A DNA stretch of 10,268 bases from Colimorpha sp045598945 (GTDB lineage Bacteria > Bacteroidota > Bacteroidia > Bacteroidales > P3), in NCBI GenBank assembly GCA_045598945.1, contig JAZRVD010000002.1:1-10268 (forward strand). Direction: 5' to 3'. The notes under the pieces were generated by a model. It worked only from the letters and a program-made list of their open reading frames with translations, did no database searches and had not been told where the DNA came from. The position numbers and the translations under genes are program-made. Below, in pieces: positions 1 to 6,784 of this stretch (within the stretch, counting starts at the first letter, position 1; the number at the start of each line of letters is the position of its first letter).

Positions 1-84
1 AAAAACATACATTTTTATATACCGCCACTGAATAAAAACATACATTTTTATATACCGCCACTGAATAAAAACATACATTTTTAT
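1..84. repeat. 33-bp tandem repeat, about 2.5 copies, truncated by window edge
   Basis: Copies begin at 1, 34 and 67. The first two are identical over 33 bases, and the third follows the same sequence for 18 bases (67-84) before diverging. At the second and third copies an inverted repeat, ATAAAAA - 6 bases - TTTTTAT, spans the junction (32-38 with 45-51, and 65-71 with 78-84). The last arm touches the -33 element of the promoter for the ATPase gene. The array starts at base 1, so more copies may lie upstream. A role as operator or recombination site is inference. Confidence 0.93.
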
Positions 85-115
85 TTGCTATCATTAAATA
101 AACATTGTACCTTTG
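84..115 (+). promoter_or_regulatory. Bacteroidota-type promoter for the AAA ATPase gene
   Basis: TTTG at 84-87 and TACCTTTG at 108-115 fit the known Bacteroides -33 (TTTG) and -7 (TAnnTTTG) elements, with 20 bases between them. Transcription would begin near 120-125, leaving a short A-rich leader before the ATG at 139. The -33 element abuts the last inverted repeat of the tandem array, so a protein bound there could affect polymerase access; that is inference. Confidence 0.65.
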
Positions 116-138
116 CATCAAAATAAAATAGCAAAAAG

Positions 139-1419
139 ATGAATAAGAATGTTTTCAAGACGCTAATAAAAGAGGGGCAGGATGAGATAAAAGAGATGAC
201 GGTAAACAGTCGGCATTTCGAATTCGAAGAGAATGGAAGATATGTGCTTGTAGGCATACGGCAGGCAGGCAAATCATACCTCCTATATCAGCGCGCCAAG
301 ATGATGCTCAGCAAAGGGCACGACATCAGCGAGATTGTATACATCAATTTCGACGACGAGCGATTGCTTGGTCTGAAAGTAGAAGACCTCGACCTCATAC
401 TGCAGGCATACAGCTCCATGTACAACGGCAAACCCATACTCTTCTTCGACGAGATACAGACCATCGAAGGCTGGGAGCATTTTGCCCGCAGGCTCGCCAA
501 TCAAAAATACATGGTTTTCATAACTGGCAGCAACGCCAAGATGCTTAGCCGCGACATAGCCACAGTGCTGGGTGCAAGATACTTCGACGAGAAGGTGTTC
601 CCCTACTCCTTTCTCGAATACATCGAAGTCAACGGCGTCAAGCTGCAAAAAAACTGGGAGTACTCCAAGCAGCGCAACACGGTGCAGAAACTATTTATAG
701 AATACTTCCACTGGGGAGGATTCCCCGAACTACTGCTATACAGCAACAAACGCCACTGGCTCAACGGACTATACGAAAAAATAATACTCGGCGACGTCAT
801 ACAGCGCAACAGTGTCAAGAAAGTGCACGCGATGCGCCTTGCCGTGAAACGACTGGCAGAGAGCGTAAACCAGCCCATAGCCTACAACCGACTGGCAAAC
901 CTTGTAAAAAGTGCGGGAACGCCAATCACCACAGCCTCGATGATCGACTACATAAGATATGTAAAAGAAGCATGCCTGATATTCACCCTCGACAACTACG
1001 CCTCAAAATTTGAAGATAAAGAGACCGTCAAGAAACACTATTTCGCCGACAACGGAATACTAAACATCTTCCTCAACAATGGCGAGACAGCGCTATTAGA
1101 AAACCTGTGCGCCATTACACTCTACAAACGCTACAACCAAAACGACGAGTCGCCACAACTCTACTACTACAAACACAACATAGAGGTAGACTTCTACATC
1201 CCCGACGAAGGTCTCGCCATACAAGCCTCCTACGACATAAGCGACGAGTCCACACTCAAACGTGAAGTCAACGGCCTGGTGCAGCTTAACAACATCGAGC
1301 CACTAAAGCAAGCCCTCATCATCACCTACGACCAGGAAGAGCAGATAGAGAAAAACGGCCTGACAATAAATGTCGTCCCAATATGGAAATGGATATTGGA
1401 ACAGGACACCGTCAAATAG
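139..1419 (+). CDS. AAA+ ATPase with C-terminal DUF4143 domain (AAA_14 family)
   Basis: This is a 426-residue P-loop ATPase. The Walker A motif is GIRQAGKS (residues 39-46) and the Walker B motif is ILFFDEI (100-106). A sensor-like stretch FITGSNAKML lies at 127-136, and the family's GGFPE motif at 193-197. The region from about 220 to 300 looks like the winged-helix part, and the end corresponds to DUF4143, whose fold resembles PD-(D/E)XK nucleases. There the EVDF element (349-352) is present, but the following strand reads IQASY (361-365), without the E-x-K pair of active nucleases. No signal peptide or membrane segment is seen. The ATG has only an A-rich leader, which is normal for Bacteroidota. 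The gene stands alone, convergent with the defence operon. The family is common and multicopy in Bacteroidales, and its cellular role is poorly defined; no partner is visible here. Confidence 0.9.
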   Translation: MNKNVFKTLIKEGQDEIKEMTVNSRHFEFEENGRYVLVGIRQAGKSYLLYQRAKMMLSKGHDISEIVYINFDDERLLGLKVEDLDLILQAYSSMYNGKPILFFDEIQTIEGWEHFARRLANQKYMVFITGSNAKMLSRDIATVLGARYFDEKVFPYSFLEYIEVNGVKLQKNWEYSKQRNTVQKLFIEYFHWGGFPELLLYSNKRHWLNGLYEKIILGDVIQRNSVKKVHAMRLAVKRLAESVNQPIAYNRLANLVKSAGTPITTASMIDYIRYVKEACLIFTLDNYASKFEDKETVKKHYFADNGILNIFLNNGETALLENLCAITLYKRYNQNDESPQLYYYKHNIEVDFYIPDEGLAIQASYDISDESTLKREVNGLVQLNNIEPLKQALIITYDQEEQIEKNGLTINVVPIWKWILEQDTVK

Positions 1420-1432
1420 CCCCTACCAAAAC

Positions 1433-1462
1433 AAAACGCCGGCATAATCCGCCGGCGTTTTT
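1433..1462 (+). terminator. Strong intrinsic terminator, possibly bidirectional
   Basis: An 11-bp perfect stem, AAAACGCCGGC (1433-1443) with GCCGGCGTTTT (1451-1461), encloses a 7-base loop. It starts 13 bases after the ATPase stop codon and is followed by T-rich sequence (TTTTTGTTTT). Read on the minus strand, the stem is followed by TTTTGTTTT, so it could also stop transcripts of the convergent operon that ends at 1756. Confidence 0.9.
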
Positions 1463-1755
1463 GTTTTCCCCACAAATAAAGAGGCAACACTATCCTCTTG
1501 CAACCACACTTACAACGCAAATATTTGAAATCACCTTACACAAGATACGGAACAAAACATAAACTACACCAAATCTTCAGCCAACTTTTTATTATTCTCA
1601 GTCTCCGCTGTATCGCCCAACTCATCATAAAGTACAGCCCCTTTACATAATGTTCAACAGCCTTCGCCTTGTTACCAGCAGCCCTGTATGTTTTACCCTT
1701 AATTTAGGACGTCTTATGGGCTATCGGTTTGTTTTATATTTAGCTACAAGTATTT
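1463..1755. other. Intergenic region without an intact gene
   Basis: This gap separates the convergent ATPase gene and the DprA-like gene. It contains the TPR gene remnant (1564-1703), a weak hairpin AAGAGG/CCTCTT (1479-1484 and 1494-1499, 9-base loop), and a 10-base palindrome CAAATATTTG (1518-1527). The hairpin is short and lacks a clean T-run, so it is at best a weak terminator. No tRNA-like or other RNA gene was recognised, and no clear terminator sits directly after the 1756 stop. Confidence 0.6.
1564..1703 (-). pseudogene. Remnant of a tetratricopeptide-repeat protein C-terminus, frameshifted
   Basis: On the minus strand, 1703-1638 translates to a segment ending KTYRAAGNKAKAVEHYVKG. 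It matches the TPR pattern: G, then Y three residues on, G in the turn, A at position 20 and Y at position 24. The sense continues only after shifting one base, as AVLYDELGDTAETENNKKLA followed by EDLV and a stop at 1566-1564. The shift falls in a run of four G (1641-1638), where five would restore a single frame. Just upstream in the first frame is a stop codon (1706-1704), so only about 46 codons remain. It is most likely the 3' end of a lost gene. A functional small protein is unlikely; a one-base sequencing error would join the two halves but would not supply a start. Confidence 0.6.
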
Positions 1756-2904
1756 CTATTGGTCTGTAAACTGCTCCATATAGGAAAACATGTTTTGCTG
1801 TGTTTTTCCTTTTAAGCGGTAATAAATGCGATTCTTTACTTTTATCTTATCTACATCTTGCAAGCCTTCGAGGTGTCTTTTCATTTTATCATCCTTCCAA
1901 TCAAGATGCAAACGGGCGACAAGCTCTTTTGCGGAAATAGAATCAACAGTATTCAACAAAGCCATGATGCCTGCATCTATTTCTTCCTTTTGAAGTTGTT
2001 CCGGACCTTTTTGTTCTTCCGCACTTAGATGCAGAACTTCTCCATTCATATCTACCGCTGCAGCACCTTTTTGTATTAACAGTAGATTGGCGTTCTTTTC
2101 ATCAGTATCTGGATACCTGACAAAGATTGGACGTTTTCTTCTCAGTCCGTCGATCACTCCCGACCACGTTCCACCTTTATCATCACTTTGTGCTACAAAG
2201 ATTTCTGACGCCATGCCATAGATAATAGAGTTGCGAGCCATGGCAAACTCTACCGACCAAGGAGCTTTTGGGGCAAAGGTGCTCATCACCAACGCCCTTC
2301 CCTGAGCAATATGCTTGAAATATTGTTTGAAACCAGAGGCGAAGGTCATTATTCCCTGTGGCAGCACTATAATACTTTTCCCATTAGCACCAACAGCAGA
2401 ATCCAATGCTTGCCGATCAACGCCTTTGGCAAATCCACTTACTACAACCTTATTCTCATTAGCAGCCTTTTTGGCAATATTATCTGTAAATGATAGCGAC
2501 GTTGTATCAGCATTCCGTGACCCAACAATAGCTATAGAAGGCTCTTGCAATAGGGATTTGTTACCCTTTATGTAGATAACCGTAGGGGCATTATATTTAA
2601 GATTTTCCTTTAGCAATTTGGGATAGTTCTCGTGAGCGACGGGAATTATTTCATAGCCTTGATTTAGTAACTCTTCAACAAGGAAAGATGTGTTTGCCAA
2701 CTGCTGTCTCGCCACTTCAAACAGAACTTGTTCCTCAGCATTTAAGCCAGCGACTTTCCAGTTTGAAGTCTCTTCAAACAGATCTATTACGGATATACGA
2801 GGTTGGTGAGTATAGCATTTTGCATATATCTCATTCTTGCGTCTTGTCCACATCTTGGGAATCAAAGCAAGCGCCACCCAATATGTCAATTCCTGTTTTA
2901 TCAT
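1756..2904 (-). CDS. DprA/Smf-family DNA-processing protein, divergent, coupled to RecQ-ComF
   Basis: This 382-residue protein has a DprA-type Rossmann fold. Visible motifs are IAIVGSRNAD (124-133), VVVSGFAKGVDRQAL (153-167), LPQGI (181-185) and ARNSIIYGMA (223-232). DprA proteins bind single-stranded DNA and load RecA during transformation. About 120 residues precede the fold, and residues 305-365 look like a C-terminal winged helix. The VVEA.SGS segment of housekeeping DprA is replaced here by FVAQSDDKGGTWSG, so this is probably a specialised paralogue. The start was set at 2904, not the longer 2949, because AGGAGG lies 6 bases before this ATG and the ATG overlaps the stop of the upstream helicase gene (ATGA). 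It is the last gene of the minus-strand run. Family assignment is firm; a defence role is inferred from its neighbours. Confidence 0.9.
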   Translation of the reverse strand: MIKQELTYWVALALIPKMWTRRKNEIYAKCYTHQPRISVIDLFEETSNWKVAGLNAEEQVLFEVARQQLANTSFLVEELLNQGYEIIPVAHENYPKLLKENLKYNAPTVIYIKGNKSLLQEPSIAIVGSRNADTTSLSFTDNIAKKAANENKVVVSGFAKGVDRQALDSAVGANGKSIIVLPQGIMTFASGFKQYFKHIAQGRALVMSTFAPKAPWSVEFAMARNSIIYGMASEIFVAQSDDKGGTWSGVIDGLRRKRPIFVRYPDTDEKNANLLLIQKGAAAVDMNGEVLHLSAEEQKGPEQLQKEEIDAGIMALLNTVDSISAKELVARLHLDWKDDKMKRHLEGLQDVDKIKVKNRIYYRLKGKTQQNMFSYMEQFTDQ

Positions 2905-5123
2905 AGTGTTCCTCCTACCGTTTTTGCTATTACTATTGGAACAATACATTTAGCACCTTTTAGTGTTAATAATTTTCCAACTTCCTTTATTGTTGCGCCC
3001 GAGTCATAGATATCATCAAGCAACACAATGGTTTTGCCCTTTACAACCCTCTCGTCCACATCAAATGCACCCACAACATTCTCTTGCTTGCCGTATGAGT
3101 TCTGATACATTTTCTGCTCCTGTGTAATGCGTACCTTTATCAAGTCATGACTTATAGGCACCTGTATAACACGAGCAAACTTTGTTGCGAAATCTTTTAC
3201 AAGGTCGCCTGACTTTGTTGGGGGTATGTACATCACCAAGTCTGGTTGCATGCCTCTAAACTTCTTGCCATACACCGACAATGTCTTTTTCAAAAGGAAG
3301 TCAGGAAAATCACCTCCGTTTTCATACTTACATCTATGCAACGTCGCACCAACATTTGACACACCATAATACGATGCCGCATAACCATTTACTAAATGTG
3401 ATGCCTTTCCCAAACGGTCTTTTATAACCTCCATCTCTTCGCTCGTAAAATCAGAAGCTTTTATACCATTGCGGTATTCAGCCACATGGTGTTCTGCAAT
3501 CTTTCCTTCTTCATCTTTTACGATTTTTTCTACCATGATGGTGCCAGGCGACGACACACAGACTCTTAAGCAGCCTTTTCTTGTAGTCCACGACGCAAGA
3601 GGCAAGTCGGGGAAATAGGTATCTCTAAACTCTTCCAATCTTGCTGATAGTTCAGGCGTAACCGTAACATAAAGTTTTTCAAGATTAGTATTGTCGCAAT
3701 TGGTATAACACGCCTGTTCATCACTGTCAAGAAAAGCACAGAGATATTTCATCCTCGGCATATCGGTATAGATGTATTGCACCATAGAATGAAGGTCGTT
3801 CAGCTTTGCTTTTCTAAGCTCTTCAAACAACGTTGTGTCGAGCTCTGGGGCATTATACTGATACTCATACTTCTTCGTCTTGCCATACTCCACCTCTTTG
3901 ACAATACCCTGGTCTATCAAATCAGCCTTAATCACCCTTGCCTGAGTTTGTTTGATATTAGCCCTTTTCATAACCTCTCTTTCCGAAAGAGGCTCTTCTT
4001 GCAGCAACGATATCACCTTCTGGTATTTTGCCACTGTAGGGCGAGCTCCATCAATGAAAGAAAGTGGCAGCAGCATGTCTGTAGCCAAATTCTTTACACC
4101 ATCTATGCTCTCGTTGTAAAACAAGATAATGCGTGTATGCCTGCCGTCACGTCCTGCACGTCCAATTTCCTGAAAATAATGAATAGGTGATACCGGCATT
4201 TGAGTATGAATGATGAACCTAATATCCGGCTTGTCGATACCCATACCGAGGGCATTTGTTGACACAACACATTTCCATCGATTCTGCATCAGACCTTTTT
4301 CTATTGCCTTGCGTGTCTCAGAGTCTAACCCTGCATTGTAATCGGTCGCCTCCACGCCATTGAACTGCAACCATTTGGCATATATCTCGGTGTCGACCCT
4401 GGTGCCAGTATATATCAAACCAGTACCTTCCAACAAGTTAATATTCTGTGCCAGCCATATCATCTTCTCATCCTCAGACTGCACCCTTACAACCTGCAAT
4501 GCGAAATTAGGCCTTGCAAGATCACCCCTGATAGTGGTCAAATGTCCACCTATCTGTTGCTCTATATCCTTCTGAACTCTTTTGGTGGCTGTGGCAGTAG
4601 TGGCAAGAACAGGGAGAGACTTCGGCAGCAACTGCACCAAGCTAATAATTCTGCGAAACGACGGCCTGAAGTCATGCCCCCATGTAGATATGGTGTGCGC
4701 CTCATCAACAACCACCATCGACAGTTTTATATGGCGAGCAGTCTCTATCCATTCGTCATTTTCCTGCCTTTCGGGTGCTATATAGAGAATCTTTATCTCA
4801 TTGTTCAAAGCTTTCTGCATAGCCTCCAAGTTCTCCTCGTAGGTCTGTTCGGAGCTGATATACGCAGCCTTTATTCCCCTTTTGCAGAGTCCGCTCACCT
4901 GGTCGCGCATCAGAGCTATCAGGGGAGAGAATACAACCGTAACACCGTCGAACTGTGTTGCAGGGAACTGGTAGCACAAAGACTTGCCAAAACCTGTGCG
5001 TTCTATCATCAGTATTCGCTCTCCTCGCAGTATTCGCTCTATAGCGTTCCATTGCTCGTCAAAGAAATGGTCTAAGCCAAAGATTTTCTTCAGTCTAATT
5101 TCCGCTTCTTGTCTGGTTTGCAT
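2901..5123 (-). CDS. RecQ-family DNA helicase fused to a ComF-like phosphoribosyltransferase domain
   Basis: This 740-residue protein is a 3'-5' superfamily 2 helicase by family. It shows motif I ERTGFGKS (41-48), motif Ia FSPLIALMRDQ (65-75), DEAH with the RecQ-typical WGHDFRP (140-154), motif III ATTATAT (174-180), and motifs V and VI (STNALGMGIDKPD 288-300; QEIGRAGRDGRH 318-329). A zinc-binding-like region follows, with C462, C472 and C476, but the usual fourth cysteine is replaced (CDNT, 476-479). Residues from about 575 to 740 are a type I phosphoribosyltransferase: RITQEQ (665-670) and NVVGAF (682-687) resemble ComF, and the PRPP loop is IVLLDDIYDSGAT (699-711). No HRDC domain is visible. 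It starts 62 bases after vsr, with only a weak AGGA near the ATG and no TAnnTTTG promoter in the gap. It overlaps the DprA-like gene by 4 bases. The domain calls are secure; the job of the fused enzyme is unknown to me. Confidence 0.92.
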   Translation of the reverse strand: MQTRQEAEIRLKKIFGLDHFFDEQWNAIERILRGERILMIERTGFGKSLCYQFPATQFDGVTVVFSPLIALMRDQVSGLCKRGIKAAYISSEQTYEENLEAMQKALNNEIKILYIAPERQENDEWIETARHIKLSMVVVDEAHTISTWGHDFRPSFRRIISLVQLLPKSLPVLATTATATKRVQKDIEQQIGGHLTTIRGDLARPNFALQVVRVQSEDEKMIWLAQNINLLEGTGLIYTGTRVDTEIYAKWLQFNGVEATDYNAGLDSETRKAIEKGLMQNRWKCVVSTNALGMGIDKPDIRFIIHTQMPVSPIHYFQEIGRAGRDGRHTRIILFYNESIDGVKNLATDMLLPLSFIDGARPTVAKYQKVISLLQEEPLSEREVMKRANIKQTQARVIKADLIDQGIVKEVEYGKTKKYEYQYNAPELDTTLFEELRKAKLNDLHSMVQYIYTDMPRMKYLCAFLDSDEQACYTNCDNTNLEKLYVTVTPELSARLEEFRDTYFPDLPLASWTTRKGCLRVCVSSPGTIMVEKIVKDEEGKIAEHHVAEYRNGIKASDFTSEEMEVIKDRLGKASHLVNGYAASYYGVSNVGATLHRCKYENGGDFPDFLLKKTLSVYGKKFRGMQPDLVMYIPPTKSGDLVKDFATKFARVIQVPISHDLIKVRITQEQKMYQNSYGKQENVVGAFDVDERVVKGKTIVLLDDIYDSGATIKEVGKLLTLKGAKCIVPIVIAKTVGGTL
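2911..2916 (-). promoter_or_regulatory. Shine-Dalgarno site deciding the DprA-like start
   Basis: On the minus strand AGGAGG is followed by AACACT and then ATG (2904-2902). A perfect Shine-Dalgarno core is unusual among the genes of this window. It lies inside the end of the RecQ-ComF coding region, which points to re-initiation by ribosomes finishing the upstream gene. Confidence 0.75.
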
Positions 5124-5185
5124 ATTCCTATTTTATTATCTATCGTCTATTTTAATAATGACAAGTGAGAAACAAGATGGAACTA

Positions 5186-5701
5186 TTAATTGTAATAGTC
5201 GCCGTAGCAATAATCCTGCTCTGCCGCCATCAGATCCTCCTCTTCGGAGCGCTTGTACTCCACAACTCTGTGATTATGCGAATTTATTGTGTCGAGAACA
5301 TAGGTCAGGTCGGCGAGCGTCTTCTCGCGCTTAGACGGCAGCAGCTGGCACTCCCATATAGTGATGCAGTTCCACCCCATACGCAGCAGCTTCTTTTCCA
5401 CCTCGGCATCTCTCGCCCTGTTGCGCCTTATTTTAGTCTGCCAGTAGTCTATGCGGCTTTTAGGCATGACAAACAGCCTGCAGTTGTCGTGTCCGTGCCA
5501 GAAGCAGCCGTTGACAAAGATGCACGTCTTGTAACGTCGCAGCACTATGTCCGGCTTGCCTGGCAGACCCGGGTAGTTGGTACGATAGCGAAAGCCATGA
5601 GACCACAGGTATCGCCTCACAAGTATTTCCGGCTTGGTGTTTTTGGATTTCACCGCCGCCATGGCGTTATGCCTCTGTTCAGGAGTAAGGACGTCTACCA
5701 T
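5186..5701 (-). CDS. vsr: Very short patch repair (Vsr) mismatch endonuclease
   Basis: This 171-residue protein has the Vsr fold. Vsr nicks next to T:G mismatches that arise when 5-methylcytosine deaminates, starting repair back to C:G. The N-terminus (LTPEQRHNAMAAVKSKNTKPE, except its last residue, at 5-24) is typical. GLPGKPDIVL (45-54) carries D51, aligned with the catalytic aspartate of E. coli Vsr, and NGCFWHGHDNC (64-74) carries W68, H69, H71 and C74. Position 64, histidine in the E. coli enzyme, is N here. WECQL (116-120) supplies another zinc-site cysteine (C118). The body ends near residue 141, and about 30 acidic residues follow, making it longer than usual. It begins 6 bases after the restriction gene stop. 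Its place beside a C5 methyltransferase is the usual one, and it should act on the deaminated form of that enzyme's site. Confidence 0.96.
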   Translation of the reverse strand: MVDVLTPEQRHNAMAAVKSKNTKPEILVRRYLWSHGFRYRTNYPGLPGKPDIVLRRYKTCIFVNGCFWHGHDNCRLFVMPKSRIDYWQTKIRRNRARDAEVEKKLLRMGWNCITIWECQLLPSKREKTLADLTYVLDTINSHNHRVVEYKRSEEEDLMAAEQDYCYGDYYN

Positions 5702-5707
5702 CAGCCA

Positions 5708-6784
5708 TTATTTTATAAAACGTATCTGCAAATTTAGTTTTATATACACATGCCCGTCAGAGCCTCTATACAAACTGCCATAATCATGCCTGGTCCTACT
5801 TGCTTTTTCAAACTTGGTGTTGTTGTAAAGATAATTCTCAACATCATTGCGATTGTAGAAATGATAACACACTATGTCTCCATCAACTTTTACTACAATA
5901 TACCCCCCATTAGCGTCATACTTTCCTTTCCATTCAGTAGCAGGCATCATTCCCAAAGCAACACTCAGCAATAGCACTTTAATTTTATAGGAATAGAAAG
6001 CATTAACATCGTTTCCATTGTAATCAAAAGGATTTTCCTTTGAAAGACGCTCAACACATTCTTTGACCGAAGAGTATTTAGATGTATAGTATATCCTCAA
6101 AACATCTGCAATTAACTGAGGCATGCCTAAATCCAATAGCAGCAAATTATTTCTAAAAACATCATTATCAACATCGAAAAACTCCAATTTCAGATTTGAT
6201 TTGCCACATTCATCAAGACGTTCACAAACACTTTTTAAGGCATTTATCCTATTTATCTCACCATCATCAATATTACGCCCAACAAGTTTGTAAGTAATAT
6301 TTGTTGTTTTACCAGCGTTCAACAAAGTTGAAGGCTGTCCAAGTTGAGATTTAACACTAAAACCCAACAAAGGAGTTTGATTGGTCCTTAAGTCATGTAT
6401 AACAACATGTATATCAGCCTTGTTCTTTGACGATACCTTAAGCTTGGCACATCCCATATCACTTAAAAATACATCTATTTCATGTACTGAAAATGTATTG
6501 ACAGATGTTTTTATTTTTTCAAGCAACAACTTTGAATACTCTTCAATTTTATTCAAAGGAATTTGAACACGTTCATCACCATTCTCATCAAAAACAATTA
6601 TTTGACTATCTTTTGGAACATATTCATACTTATTATCGTCTTCTCTAATAACTTTTAATATTGGATAGAATATTTCTTCCAATTTATTCAAACACTCATC
6701 GCCCGCATACAGTTTTCCATCTGCAAGCAATTTAAGCAAAACATATATCTCGCTCCATTCTCCTTTATTTCCTGATAACGCCAT
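5708..6784 (-). CDS. HpaII-family type II restriction endonuclease (predicted site CCGG)
   Basis: This 358-residue protein is recognised as the HpaII restriction family by its N-terminal GNKGEWSE (5-12 from the chosen start) and the long signature GFSVKSQLGQPSTLLNA (141-157). D124 in NKADIHVVIHD, with K145 in FSVKSQ, may form the metal-binding active site of a PD-(D/E)XK-like nuclease; that assignment is inference. The enzyme should cut unmodified CCGG, but the specificity is inferred from the family and from the neighbouring methyltransferase. The start MALSGNKGEW at 6784 was preferred because family members begin just before GNKGEW; an in-frame ATG at 6799 would add five residues. Neither has a clear Shine-Dalgarno site. 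The start overlaps the methyltransferase end by 20 bases, which suggests coupled translation. By eye this is the most AT-rich gene in the window, a sign of transfer. Confidence 0.9.
   Translation of the reverse strand: MALSGNKGEWSEIYVLLKLLADGKLYAGDECLNKLEEIFYPILKVIREDDNKYEYVPKDSQIIVFDENGDERVQIPLNKIEEYSKLLLEKIKTSVNTFSVHEIDVFLSDMGCAKLKVSSKNKADIHVVIHDLRTNQTPLLGFSVKSQLGQPSTLLNAGKTTNITYKLVGRNIDDGEINRINALKSVCERLDECGKSNLKLEFFDVDNDVFRNNLLLLDLGMPQLIADVLRIYYTSKYSSVKECVERLSKENPFDYNGNDVNAFYSYKIKVLLLSVALGMMPATEWKGKYDANGGYIVVKVDGDIVCYHFYNRNDVENYLYNNTKFEKASRTRHDYGSLYRGSDGHVYIKLNLQIRFIK

Noticed and set aside
1..84. Short repeats that might be a CRISPR array
   Set aside because: The copies are joined head to tail with no unique spacers between them, so they are a plain tandem repeat.
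1479..1499. Second terminator formed by AAGAGG and CCTCTT
   Set aside because: The stem has only 6 bp with a 9-base loop and no clean T-run on either side; it was noted under the intergenic entry only.
2904..2949. Longer start for the DprA-like gene at 2949
   Set aside because: It adds 15 residues rich in Ser, Asn and Arg that are read from inside the PRTase coding end, while the ATG at 2904 has AGGAGG at ideal spacing and an ATGA overlap.
4542..5075. Plus-strand open frame of 177 codons opposite the RecQ N-terminus
   Set aside because: It covers the helicase motif I to DEAH region of the minus-strand gene, and its product shows no family pattern.
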